Origin: an uncultured bacterium
GTDB taxonomy: Bacteria; Bacillota; Clostridia; Oscillospirales; Oscillospiraceae
Length of the DNA stretch: 59,246 bases
Assembly: GCA_949293245.1 (NCBI GenBank)
Contig: CASFCS010000006.1
Coordinates: forward strand, 1 to 59,246
Direction of reading: 5' to 3'
The notes below the pieces were generated by a model. It was not told the origin of the DNA. It did not search any database and saw only the letters and a program-made list of their open reading frames with translations. Of this stretch, positions 32,867 through 40,167 are shown in pieces. How positions within the stretch are numbered: position 1 is the first letter of the stretch; every line of letters starts with the position of its first letter. A program made the position numbers and the translations under genes.

Positions 32867-35275
32867 ATGAGAGCGATCCCCTTCAACACCGGCTGGACCT
32901 TCCGCCCCCTGGAGGAAGAGGGCCCCGCCCTCCCCGTTACCCTCCCCCACGACGCCATGCTCGCCGAGCCCCGCAGCGAGACCTCCGCCGGGGGCATCAA
33001 CACGGGCTGGTACCGGGGACGCGACTACCGCTATACCAAGGTCTTTACCCCCGACCCCCAGTGGGAGGGCCAGGTCCTCACCCTGGAGTTTGAGGGAGTA
33101 TACCACAATGCCGAGGTGTGGCTCAACGGCAGGCAGCTGGCCTTTCGTCCCTACGGGTACACCAACTTCTACGTGGAGCTGACGGAGAAGCTGGTCTTTG
33201 GGGCGGAGAATACCCTGGAGGTCATCGCCCGCAACGCCGACCAGCCCAACAGCCGCTGGTACTCCGGCGCGGGCATCTACCGGCCGGTGACGCTGTGGGT
33301 GGCTCCGAAGGAACACATTCTCCTAAACAGCCTGCGCCTGCGCACCCTGTCCCTCTCCCCCGCTGTGGTGGAGGTCTCCCTGCGCACCGCAGGGGCCGGC
33401 ACGGTGGAGGTGGAGATTCTGGACGGTGGGCGGGTGGTGGCCTCTGCCCAGGGCGTCAGCGACGGCAGCTTTGTCCGGGAGATCACCATTCCGGAGGGAC
33501 AGCCCTGGAGGGTGGACGCCCCCCATCTCTATACCTGCCATGTCCGCTTCGGTCAGGACACGGACCAGACCGCCTTCGGTCTGCGCACCCTGGAGTGGGG
33601 GGAGAAGGGACTCCTCCTCAACGGAGAGCGGGTGATCCTGAAGGGGGCCTGCATCCACCACGACCACGCCATGCTGGGGGCCTGCTGCTACCCGGATGCG
33701 GAGGAGCGCCGGGTGCGCCTGCTGAAGGAGACGGGGTACAACGCCCTGCGCAGCGCCCACAACCCCTGTTCCAAGGCCCTGCTGGAGGCCTGCGACAAGC
33801 TGGGCATGCTGATGATGGACGAGTACATCGACCACTGGTACATCCACAAGACCGAGCACGACTATGTGGACTACTTCATGGACTGGTGGAAGCAGGACCT
33901 GAAGGACATGGTGGACAAGGACTACAACCACCCCTGCGTGGTGCTCTACTCCACGGGCAACGAGGTGTCCGAGACCGCCCAGCCCAGAGGCATTGTCCTC
34001 ACCGGCCAGATGACGGAGTACCTCCACAGCCTGGATGCCACCCGGCCCGTGACCTGTGGGGTGAATATTTTCTTCAACTTCCTCAGCTCCATCGGCTTTG
34101 GGGTGTACAGCGACGCGAAGGCCAAAAAAGAGGCCCTGGCGGCGGAGAAGCGCAAGGCCGCCGGGGAGAAGCCCAAAAAGAAAAAGGCCGTGGGCAGCCA
34201 GTTCTTCAACGACCTGGCGGGCCTCATGGGGGACGGCTTCATGAAGCTGGGGGCCACCCTCCACGGCTGCGACGTAAAGACCCGGGACGCCTTTGCCAAC
34301 ATGGACATCGCCGGATACAACTACGGCATCCTCCGGTACAAAAAGGACCTTAAGCGCTACCCCAAGCGGCTCATCCTGGGCAGTGAGACCTTCTGCAGCG
34401 ACGCCTATCAGTTTTATGAGATGGCCAAGGAGCACCCCCGCATCATCGGCGACTTCGTGTGGGCGGGCATGGACTACCTGGGGGAGGTGAGCATCGGCTC
34501 CTGGGAGTACAAGGACTACGCCCCCACCTTCGGCGGCGGCGTGGGCTGGGTATCCGCCGGGTCGGGCCGCATCGACCTGACGGGCAAGCCCCTGGGTGAG
34601 GCCCTGTACACCCGGGTGGCTCTGGAAAAGGATCCGGGCCCCTACATCGCCGTGTGCCCTGTCAACCACACCGGGGACAAGCACTCCCCCTCCGCCTGGA
34701 AGATGTCCAACGCCATGGACAGCTGGAGCTGGCGGGGCTGTGGGGGGAAAAAGGCCGACGTGGAGGTGTACGCCCGGGCCGCCCGGGTGCGCCTGCTGGT
34801 GAACGGCAGGACCGTGGGAGAAAAGGCCCTGAAGGGGGACTGCATCGCCCGGTTCCGCTGCACCTATGAGGACGGCACCGTCACCGCCGTGGCTCTGGAC
34901 GCCCACGGGGCGGAGCTGGGCCGGACCACCCTGGGCACCGCCGGGCCTGAAACTCAGCTGCGGGCCGACCCGGAGGCCCCTTCCGTAGCTCCGGGCCGCC
35001 TGAGCTACATCCGCCTGCGCTACACCGACGGGGAAGGGATCACCAAGCCCCTGGAGCGGGGGATGCTGAAGGTGACCGTCACCGGCGGCGCCCTGCTGGG
35101 TCTGGGCAGCGCCTGTCCCTACAACGAGGGCAGCTATCTCAGCCAGGAGACCGACACCTACTACGGCGAGGCCCTGGCGGTGGTCCGGGCCGGGGAGGCG
35201 GGAACTGTGACCCTCACGGTTGCCGACGGCACCTATACCGCCTGCGCTGCGGTGGCCATCACACCGGCAGAGTAA
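32867..35275 (+). CDS. Glycoside hydrolase family 2 protein (beta-galactosidase/glucuronidase type)
   Basis: The 802-aa protein has the GH2 jelly roll (NTGWYRGRDYRYTKVF, SRWYSGAGIYRPV), an Ig-like domain, and a TIM barrel with acid/base Glu366 (STGNEVSE) and nucleophile Glu507 (LGSETF), then C-terminal Ig-like domains. There is no signal peptide, so it is cytosolic and acts on imported glycosides. A lysine-rich insert (around EKRKAAGEKPKKKKAVG) interrupts the barrel, as in a subset of Firmicute GH2 enzymes. I start at the ATG 32867 after GAGAGG; the longer frame lacks conservation. The exact sugar is not readable. Confidence 0.92.
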   Translation: MRAIPFNTGWTFRPLEEEGPALPVTLPHDAMLAEPRSETSAGGINTGWYRGRDYRYTKVFTPDPQWEGQVLTLEFEGVYHNAEVWLNGRQLAFRPYGYTNFYVELTEKLVFGAENTLEVIARNADQPNSRWYSGAGIYRPVTLWVAPKEHILLNSLRLRTLSLSPAVVEVSLRTAGAGTVEVEILDGGRVVASAQGVSDGSFVREITIPEGQPWRVDAPHLYTCHVRFGQDTDQTAFGLRTLEWGEKGLLLNGERVILKGACIHHDHAMLGACCYPDAEERRVRLLKETGYNALRSAHNPCSKALLEACDKLGMLMMDEYIDHWYIHKTEHDYVDYFMDWWKQDLKDMVDKDYNHPCVVLYSTGNEVSETAQPRGIVLTGQMTEYLHSLDATRPVTCGVNIFFNFLSSIGFGVYSDAKAKKEALAAEKRKAAGEKPKKKKAVGSQFFNDLAGLMGDGFMKLGATLHGCDVKTRDAFANMDIAGYNYGILRYKKDLKRYPKRLILGSETFCSDAYQFYEMAKEHPRIIGDFVWAGMDYLGEVSIGSWEYKDYAPTFGGGVGWVSAGSGRIDLTGKPLGEALYTRVALEKDPGPYIAVCPVNHTGDKHSPSAWKMSNAMDSWSWRGCGGKKADVEVYARAARVRLLVNGRTVGEKALKGDCIARFRCTYEDGTVTAVALDAHGAELGRTTLGTAGPETQLRADPEAPSVAPGRLSYIRLRYTDGEGITKPLERGMLKVTVTGGALLGLGSACPYNEGSYLSQETDTYYGEALAVVRAGEAGTVTLTVADGTYTACAAVAITPAE

Positions 35276-35283
35276 ATGCGCGC

Positions 35284-35326
35284 AAACCGCCCCGCGCCCC
35301 ACTTGTGGGCGCAGGGCGGTTTATCT
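35284..35326 (+). terminator. Terminator after the GH2 gene
   Basis: AAACCGCCCCGCGCCC pairs with GGGCGCAGGGCGGTTT (one mismatch); the following tract is TTATCTTT. Confidence 0.75.
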
Positions 35327-35332
35327 TTGCGA

Positions 35333-35361
35333 TTGTATCTCCGTGGGAAATATGGTACAAT
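35333..35361 (+). promoter_or_regulatory. Extended -10 promoter of the DivIVA-like operon
   Basis: TTGTAT (35333-35338), 17 bp, TACAAT (35356-35361) preceded by TGG, an extended -10. Confidence 0.7.
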
Positions 35362-35412
35362 GTCATATAGTGTTTTGAATCTTTGCGCCCAGGCGCGGAA
35401 GGAGCGTCCCCC

Positions 35413-36096
35413 ATGGATTCTACCATACATAAATTCAGAAGCGCGGTGGTGGGCGGGTTTAACCGCTACGACGTGCTGCACTATATCGAGGCGGCCAACG
35501 CCGAGCACCGCCGGCAGCTCTCCCAGCTGCAAAGCCAGCTCCAGGAGGTCACCGAGGAGCGGGACCAGCTGTCCAAGGCGGTGGACGGACTCCAGAGCGA
35601 GACAGGCACTGTGGCCGCCGAGCAAAAGCGGGTCCGCTCCTCTCTGGAAGAGAGCACCCGCAGCCTCACCACCGTGCGGCTGGAGCTGGAGCGCACCACT
35701 AAGGAGCTGGAGGAAGCCCGGCAGGAGCTCTCCCGTCTCCAGGCCCAGGTGGAGCAGTACGAGCCCATGGCCCGCCAGTATGAGGGGCTGAAGGACCGGG
35801 TGGCCACCGTGGAGCTGGACGCCCATCAGAAGGCCCAGGCCACCCTGGACCAGGCCCAGGCGGAGGCCCAGGCTATCCTGCGGACCTCTCAGGAGTGGCT
35901 GAACCAGGTCCAGGCCGACTATGAGGGGCTGCGGGGCGAGCTCACCGCCTCCGCCGATGCCGCCGCCCAGGAGCTGCTCCAGGCCTCCCGGACCATCCAG
36001 GCCATCTCCGAGCGCTTCCAGGCCCATGACGACGGCCTGCGCAGGCTCACCGGCGGGGACAGCCAGAGCGCCCCGAAGGAGGGCGAGGAGATATGA
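35413..36096 (+). CDS. DivIVA-like coiled-coil protein
   Basis: The 227-aa protein has an N-terminal DivIVA-type membrane-targeting motif (KFRSAVVGGFNRYDVLHYIEAAN) followed by a long coiled coil rich in Gln/Glu/Leu and a second short helical region (VATVELDAHQKAQATLDQAQ). DivIVA-family proteins bind curved membrane at poles and septa and recruit partners. I start at ATG 35413; the frame's longer start adds only a non-conserved leader. The stop overlaps the next gene (ATGA), a fumarase subunit, which is an odd partner. Confidence 0.8.
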   Translation: MDSTIHKFRSAVVGGFNRYDVLHYIEAANAEHRRQLSQLQSQLQEVTEERDQLSKAVDGLQSETGTVAAEQKRVRSSLEESTRSLTTVRLELERTTKELEEARQELSRLQAQVEQYEPMARQYEGLKDRVATVELDAHQKAQATLDQAQAEAQAILRTSQEWLNQVQADYEGLRGELTASADAAAQELLQASRTIQAISERFQAHDDGLRRLTGGDSQSAPKEGEEI

Positions 36097-36647
36097 GCGC
36101 GGTACACACCCTTACCACCGATGCCCTGCCCGAGGCCATCCCCCACCTGCACATGGGGGACCGGGTGCTCCTGTCGGGCACCATCTACACCGCCCGGGAC
36201 GCCGCCCACAAGCGGCTGTTTGCCCTGCTGGACGGCGAGGAGCCCCTGCCCCTCCCCCTGAAGGGCACCACCATCTACTACGCCGGTCCCACCCCGGGGC
36301 AGAAAGGCATGGCGGCGGGGGCCTGCGGCCCCACCACCTCCAGCCGCATGGACCTGTACGCCCCCCGGCTGCTGGATTTGGGGCTGTGCGCCATGATCGG
36401 CAAGGGCAACCGCGCCCAGGCCGTCCAGGATGCCATCATCCGCAACAAGGGCATCTACCTGGCGGCAGTTGGAGGCGCCGGCGCTCTCATCGCCAAGTGC
36501 ATCCGCAGCGTCCAGGTCATTGCCTTCGAGGACCTGGGGTGCGAGTCCATCAAGCGCATGACCATTGAGGACCTGCCCCTCACGGTGGCCATCGACTCTA
36601 CCGGCGGCAACCTCTACACCGCCGGCCAGGCCGCCTGGGCCCGCTGA
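36093..36647 (+). CDS. Fumarase/tartrate dehydratase beta subunit (Fe-S class I), without its alpha subunit
   Basis: The 184-aa protein matches the class I hydro-lyase beta subunit (TtdB/FumA C-terminal family): HMGDRVLLSGTIYTARDAAHKRL, YYAGPTPG, GPTTSSRMD and MIGKGN are characteristic. In the two-subunit enzyme the alpha subunit carries the 4Fe-4S cluster; no alpha gene is adjacent or elsewhere in the window. Translation is coupled to the DivIVA-like gene. Either alpha is encoded elsewhere or this subunit has another role. Confidence 0.9.
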   Translation: MSAVHTLTTDALPEAIPHLHMGDRVLLSGTIYTARDAAHKRLFALLDGEEPLPLPLKGTTIYYAGPTPGQKGMAAGACGPTTSSRMDLYAPRLLDLGLCAMIGKGNRAQAVQDAIIRNKGIYLAAVGGAGALIAKCIRSVQVIAFEDLGCESIKRMTIEDLPLTVAIDSTGGNLYTAGQAAWAR

Positions 36648-36770
36648 AACACCCAAACATCCAAGCCGCCTGTTGAACAGGTGGTGTGAACAGGCCCTAT
36701 TGGGGCCTGCCGCCTGTGCCGCCCCTTCAGGGGGCACGAAATTGATTCGTCACCCACAATTTCATCTCTG

Positions 36771-36799
36771 GCAGCCCCCTCCCCGGGGGCTGCTTTTAT
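36771..36799 (+). terminator. Terminator of the DivIVA-fumarase operon
   Basis: GCAGCCCCC pairs with GGGGGCTGC around TCCCC, followed by TTTTATT. Confidence 0.85.
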
Positions 36800-36805
36800 T
36801 ATGTA

Positions 36806-36845
36806 GAAAAAAGCCCGGGCGATCTCAAAACGAGATCTCCCGGGC
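36806..36845 (-). terminator. Terminator of the HxlR-ArsR-AraC operon
   Basis: GCCCGGG-C-GATCTC pairs with GAGATC-T-CCCGGGC around AAAAC; on the minus strand TTTTTT follows. Confidence 0.82.
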
Positions 36846-36950
36846 ATGACGAGCCCAAGCGGATCGACTCCTCCCCTTGCGGATGAGCGCTGTGCGCTCT
36901 TGCAAACGGAGCGCCCTTCTCCCGGTGCACTTGAAATCTTCCCGCCTATT

Positions 36951-37955
36951 TTAACCGCTCTCATTGGGGATCTGGGTCCGACGATACTCCGTTGGGCGCA
37001 TCTGTGTCACATCCTTGAATGCTTTTGAGAATTTTCCCTGGGTTTCGTACCCAACCTGGTCTGCGATTGCAGAAATGGGAAGGTCTGTTTCCCGCAACAG
37101 CCTCATGGCCTGCTCCATACGATACTCTTTCATATAAGTGGCGATAGGCAGGCCATACACCGCCTTAAAGACCTCTTTCAGAGTGGATGTGTTCATGAGA
37201 TGCTGCCTGGAAAGCTCCTCAATGGTAAAGCGCTGATCCAAATGCTCTATCATCTGGCGGTGGATTTCTTTGATCCGCTCTGTCTGTTGGGAACCGTATT
37301 GTGTCAGTGTATGCTTTTCTGGCTGCACGTTTGAGAGATAAAGCAGCAGCTCCTGGATTTTCAACTGTAGATAAGCCCTGCGCCGGAAAGCGGGAGCGGA
37401 ATACAGGGGTGCAAAGACCCCATTTATCTCTGAGCAGGCAGGGACGACCACCGGTTTTTCGGAGCAAAAGGCGGCTTGTATCTTTTGAAGATCCACACCG
37501 GACTCTTTCAGAATTTCCGGACAATTTGCTGCCAGGACCGGAAGATCTATTGAAAGAGAAATGCCCTCCCCGTAGCCCAACGGAAACATCATGGCCGAGT
37601 CTGCGCAGCAAGCGGCACTGTGCGCGGCGAGATCTCCGGCACCCAGATAAACCGCTGTGCCTCCCCGCATATTCCAGCCCACCCGGCCGCTGCGGCAATA
37701 AAACAGCTCCAGGACGGAGGGGGACGCCGCGTGGTGTACGGTAATTTCCTGGGCAAGCAGCAGATTGTAGGAGGCGTCAACGCCGGGGAACACATGGTAG
37801 GCCTCTATTTTCCCCTTCCCCACTGTTTTTGCAGAAAATTGATGGGTCAGGAGGACATACTCCCGGCCGGAAGGAGGGTTGTGGACCACCGTCACTCCTC
37901 CCTCCGGAACATCCTGCAATCGCTGGGCGATATACGCCGGTTCCCGTTGCTTCAT
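36951..37955 (-). CDS. AraC family transcriptional regulator
   Basis: The 334-aa protein has a sensory N-terminal part (around YCRSGRVGWNMRGG and LGAGDLAAHS, typical of PchR-like regulators) and a C-terminal double helix-turn-helix (FTIEELSRQHLMNTSTLKEV and ISAIADQVGYETQGKFSKAF) ending in MRPTEYRR. PchR-like members often respond to siderophores or metals. It follows arsR by 10 bp. The effector is not known. Confidence 0.9.
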   Translation of the reverse strand: MKQREPAYIAQRLQDVPEGGVTVVHNPPSGREYVLLTHQFSAKTVGKGKIEAYHVFPGVDASYNLLLAQEITVHHAASPSVLELFYCRSGRVGWNMRGGTAVYLGAGDLAAHSAACCADSAMMFPLGYGEGISLSIDLPVLAANCPEILKESGVDLQKIQAAFCSEKPVVVPACSEINGVFAPLYSAPAFRRRAYLQLKIQELLLYLSNVQPEKHTLTQYGSQQTERIKEIHRQMIEHLDQRFTIEELSRQHLMNTSTLKEVFKAVYGLPIATYMKEYRMEQAMRLLRETDLPISAIADQVGYETQGKFSKAFKDVTQMRPTEYRRTQIPNESG

Positions 37956-37965
37956 ACCGGCTTCC

Positions 37966-38337
37966 TCACAAGCTCTCTTTTGACGGACAGGCGAGCTCCA
38001 TCAGGTGTTCAATCATGTGGTGAAGCAGCTGTGCCTGCTGTGTATTTGCCGCAGTATAATAGACCTCTTTCCCCTCCCTGCGGTTGACGATCAGTCCCGC
38101 CGATCGCAGCAGCTTGAGGTGATGGGATACTGCAGGACTGCTCATCCCCACTATGGCAGAGAGATTGACGACACACTCCTCACAGTGGCACAGCAGCCAG
38201 AAAATACGCAGGCGGCTTCCGTCCCCCAGCTGCTTAAAAATCTCTGACAGGATCTGAAAATTCCCCACACTGGGCAGGTTGTGCAGTTCTTTCTCCATGG
38301 TCTGCCCATGGTCGTGGGGCAACAATCGTTCTGACAT
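37966..38337 (-). CDS. ArsR/SmtB family metal-sensing repressor
   Basis: The 123-aa winged-helix protein has a recognition helix SSPAVSHHLKLLRSAG. Candidate metal ligands are Cys50, Cys52 and Cys55 in WLLCHCEECVV (like the CadC/ArsR alpha3N region), an N-terminal HDH at 8-10, and a C-terminal LHHMIEHLMEL at the alpha-5 site used for Zn/Co. It is a plausible regulator of the HMA/P1B ATPase genes at 39841-42168. The ATG follows AGGAGG. Confidence 0.88.
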   Translation of the reverse strand: MSERLLPHDHGQTMEKELHNLPSVGNFQILSEIFKQLGDGSRLRIFWLLCHCEECVVNLSAIVGMSSPAVSHHLKLLRSAGLIVNRREGKEVYYTAANTQQAQLLHHMIEHLMELACPSKESL

Positions 38338-38388
38338 GATGGAACCTCCTGTTTTACCCGGTATATGCGGGATGGTACGGCAATCCGC

Positions 38389-38754
38389 TCAGGGGATGTA
38401 CTTCATCCCCCATTGGGAAATGGCATAGAAAACCGGCAGCAGATCCCTGCCCTTCTCCGTCAGAGTATACTCCACCCGGGGCGGGATCTCGTTGTACTGC
38501 TCCCGGTGCACCAGGCCATCCCCTTCCAGCTCCTTCAATGCGTTGGTGAGCATGGTGTTGGTAATGGGTTTGAGCATCTTTTTCAGCTGCCCAAACCGCA
38601 TGGGAGATTGGATGCACAGCTCGTAGATGATCTGGAGTTTCCATTTCCCCTGGAGCATCTGGACCACCGGTGTGACCGGGCAGTTCCCGTTTTCTGTGAG
38701 GATAACGCTGCCAACTCGCTTTTGAAATTCCTCATAGGTCATGGATTGGTTCAT
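38389..38754 (-). CDS. HxlR family transcriptional regulator
   Basis: The 121-aa winged-helix protein shows the HxlR signature CPVTPVVQMLQGKWKLQIIYEL and MRFGQLKKMLKPITNTMLTNALKELE. Members such as YodB/HypR sense electrophiles, quinones or disulphide stress through the N-terminal cysteine (here Cys in GNCPVTP). The start at 38754 follows GAGAGG; the longer frame runs into the promoter. It is divergent from a flavin reductase gene, its probable target. Confidence 0.9.
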   Translation of the reverse strand: MNQSMTYEEFQKRVGSVILTENGNCPVTPVVQMLQGKWKLQIIYELCIQSPMRFGQLKKMLKPITNTMLTNALKELEGDGLVHREQYNEIPPRVEYTLTEKGRDLLPVFYAISQWGMKYIP

Positions 38755-38785
38755 GGAGCAGTCCTCTCTATCAGTATGGTTTTTC

Positions 38786-38836
38786 GTACTAAGTACAAAT
38801 ATTCTGCGTACTTGCACCATTCTTTCTTCTAAGTAT
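38786..38836. promoter_or_regulatory. Candidate HxlR operator cluster
   Basis: A perfect palindrome GTACT-A-AGTAC (38786-38796) is followed by half-site GTACTTG (38808) and by TTCTAAGTATA (38826-38836). The cluster spans the hxlR leader and the flavin reductase promoter. Confidence 0.55.
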
Positions 38837-38839
38837 AAT
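38812..38839 (+). promoter_or_regulatory. Promoter of the flavin reductase gene
   Basis: TATAAT (38834-38839) with a weak TTGCAC -35 (38812-38817) at 16 bp. A poor -35 is compatible with regulation. Confidence 0.55.
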
Positions 38840-38840
38840 A

Positions 38841-38869
38841 ATTATATCGACATCCAAGCAGTATGTCAA
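38841..38869 (-). promoter_or_regulatory. Consensus promoter of the hxlR-arsR-araC operon
   Basis: On the minus strand TTGACA (38864-38869), exactly 17 bp, TATAAT (38841-38846): a perfect sigma-A promoter. The transcript starts near 38834, leaving an 80-nt leader holding the operator-like repeats. Confidence 0.85.
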
Positions 38870-38902
38870 TCACACAACCTATAGAGAGTGAGGCTTTGGT
38901 TT

Positions 38903-39406
38903 ATGAAAGAACTGAACATCATGGAGGCCACCGTCCTGACCTCCCCCAATCCGCTGACTCTGATCTGTTCCCAGAACGAGGACGGCACCACCAATCTGGC
39001 CCCCATCTGCTTTGTGTCCTACCTGTCTTTCAACCCGCCCATGGTCGGGTTTGCCGCCGGCAGACAGTCCCACACCGGCAAGCGGGTGCGGGAGACCGGC
39101 AAGGTCATCGTGACTGTTCCGGGGGAGAGCCTGACCCGGGCGGTGGTGGCCTGCGGCAGTTCCACCGGCGCCACGACCCACAAAGTGGAAGAAAACCACA
39201 TTGAGATGACCTCCGTGGAGGGCAGCGACATTCAGATTCCCGCGGATACCCGCCTTGCCATGGTGGCCACTTTGCAGCAATCCGTGGAGGTGGGCGACCA
39301 CATCCTGCATATCTGCCAGGTGGACAAGTTCCTGGGCGATGAGAGCAAGCAGGGCCTCTATGCCTGGAACGGCTTTGGCAAAGTCGCCCCGGCAGTGGAA
39401 GGCTGA
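38903..39406 (+). CDS. Flavin reductase-like (split-barrel FMN-binding) protein
   Basis: The 167-aa protein belongs to the flavin reductase/DIM6-NTAB family: VLTSPNPLTLICSQNEDGTTNLAPICFVSYLSFNPPMVGF, with the FMN-binding PN(P)TLI and FVSYLS region. It may reduce free flavin or bind FMN for reduction of quinone- or nitro-compounds. The ATG follows GAGG. Divergent pairing with hxlR and the operator cluster suggests induction by electrophiles. A remnant FMN reductase gene follows on the opposite strand. Confidence 0.85.
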   Translation: MKELNIMEATVLTSPNPLTLICSQNEDGTTNLAPICFVSYLSFNPPMVGFAAGRQSHTGKRVRETGKVIVTVPGESLTRAVVACGSSTGATTHKVEENHIEMTSVEGSDIQIPADTRLAMVATLQQSVEVGDHILHICQVDKFLGDESKQGLYAWNGFGKVAPAVEG

Positions 39407-39430
39407 TAACCGTTATATCAGTGGGATACG

Positions 39431-39646
39431 TCAGATCTTGTCCGCCAGCTCCGCGGCCTGCCGACAGCCGTCCGTCTTGTGGATGTCGCCCACGTTCAAG
39501 ACGCCGGGAATCAGCACTTCGCCCACCATCTTCCACTTGTTGAGGGCAGCGGTCCGCTTCATGGGCATGCGCACGCCGTCCAGTACAGTGAGATCCTCCT
39601 CCTCGCAGCAGGCGATGAGGGCGCACTCCTTGCCGGTGATGTCCTT
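39431..39646 (-). pseudogene. C-terminal remnant of a flavodoxin-like NADPH-dependent FMN reductase
   Basis: About 70 residues (KDITGKECALIACCEEEDL to KTDGCRQAAELADKI) match the C-terminal third of the flavodoxin-fold NADPH-dependent FMN reductase family. Intact members are around 200 aa. Homology stops at residue KDITG, next to the C/G-run inverted repeat at 39653-39684, and the upstream residues of the frame are low-complexity. No ribosome site or start is seen. It is read as a deletion remnant. Confidence 0.7.
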
Positions 39647-39652
39647 CCCGAT

Positions 39653-39684
39653 CCCCCCTTCTCCTTTTGTGAAAGGAAGGGGGG
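39653..39684. repeat. Inverted repeat at the flavoprotein deletion junction
   Basis: CCCCCCT and TCCTTT pair with AAAGGA and AGGGGGG around TTGTG, with a two-base bulge. It may mark the break point. Confidence 0.5.
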
Positions 39685-39688
39685 CTCT

Positions 39689-39721
39689 ATTTGCCCAAAC
39701 AGAAAAACCATTTGCCCAAAC
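39689..39721. repeat. Two direct repeats upstream of the metal-operon promoter
   Basis: ATTTGCCCAAAC occurs at 39689-39700 and 39710-39721, 21 bp apart (two helical turns), ending 22 bp before the -35. This geometry suits a dimeric or tandem DNA-binding protein. Confidence 0.5.
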
Positions 39722-39743
39722 GGAAGAATATCGTCCCAAGGTA

Positions 39744-39772
39744 TTGACGGCGGGAGGTTCTCCGGGTATGAT
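39744..39772 (+). promoter_or_regulatory. Promoter of the HMA/P1B ATPase genes
   Basis: TTGACG (39744-39749), 17 bp, TATGAT (39767-39772). An imperfect TGAATA-N5-TGTTCA repeat near 39808 lies in the leader and could be an ArsR-type operator. Confidence 0.7.
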
Positions 39773-39840
39773 GGCATTACAGTTAAATGTTTGCTTAATC
39801 GTTGCAATGAATATGCAGTGTTCAGAGAGGAGTTTTCAAC

Positions 39841-40059
39841 ATGAAAAAGACCTACAGGATTGAAGTGGACTGCGCCAACTGCGCCAATCTGATGGAGACG
39901 GCCGCCCGCAAGACTTCCGGTGTTCAGACGGCCACCGTGAACTTCATGACCCAGAAAATGATCGTGGAGTTTGAAGACGGCCATGATCCTGCCGGCGTCA
40001 TGCAGGATGTGGTCAAGGCCTGCAAGAAGGTAGAACCCGACTGCGAGATCTTTCTGTAA
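39841..40059 (+). CDS. Stand-alone heavy-metal-associated (HMA) domain protein
   Basis: The 72-aa protein is a single ferredoxin-like HMA domain with metal motif Cys11-Ala-Asn-Cys14 (DCANCANLMETAA) in place of the usual GMTCxxC. It probably binds a soft or borderline metal and hands it to the ATPase encoded 108 bp downstream, which lacks its own HMA domain. The ATG follows AGAGGAG. Confidence 0.9.
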   Translation: MKKTYRIEVDCANCANLMETAARKTSGVQTATVNFMTQKMIVEFEDGHDPAGVMQDVVKACKKVEPDCEIFL

Positions 40060-40080
40060 AGCACCCCCTCTTTTAAGGTG

Positions 40081-40120
40081 GAAAACGCCCTGAGAGCTGC
40101 CGCTTACAGGGTGTTTTCTC
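40081..40120 (+). terminator. Hairpin between the HMA gene and the ATPase gene
   Basis: GAAAACGCCCTG pairs with CAGGGTGTTTTC (one G-T pair) over a 14-nt loop, followed by TC rich sequence. It may partly terminate, giving more HMA protein than ATPase. Confidence 0.55.
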
Positions 40121-40167
40121 TTGGTAATTGACCAATAAGCAAACAACAGCGGAAAGGAGAATGGGCA

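Larger units (their letters stand above)
36648..36950. other. Intergenic boundary between core-like and accessory regions
   Basis: No gene is seen. It has one plus-strand and one minus-strand terminator back to back and several short GC-rich repeats (GGCCTGCC, GCCGCC). Gene orientation and base composition change here. Confidence 0.6.
39407..39840. other. Intergenic region with a gene remnant and the metal-operon promoter
   Basis: It contains the truncated flavoprotein (39431-39646), an inverted repeat of C- and G-runs (39653-39684), two direct repeats (39689-39721) and the promoter of the HMA gene. Confidence 0.6.

Noticed and set aside
31436..33316. Minus-strand frame of 626 codons across the LytTR kinase region
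   Set aside because: It crosses two well-supported genes on the other strand and has no ribosome site.
33323..35302. Minus-strand frame of 659 codons opposite GH2
   Set aside because: Shadow of the GH2 coding sequence; composition is low-complexity.
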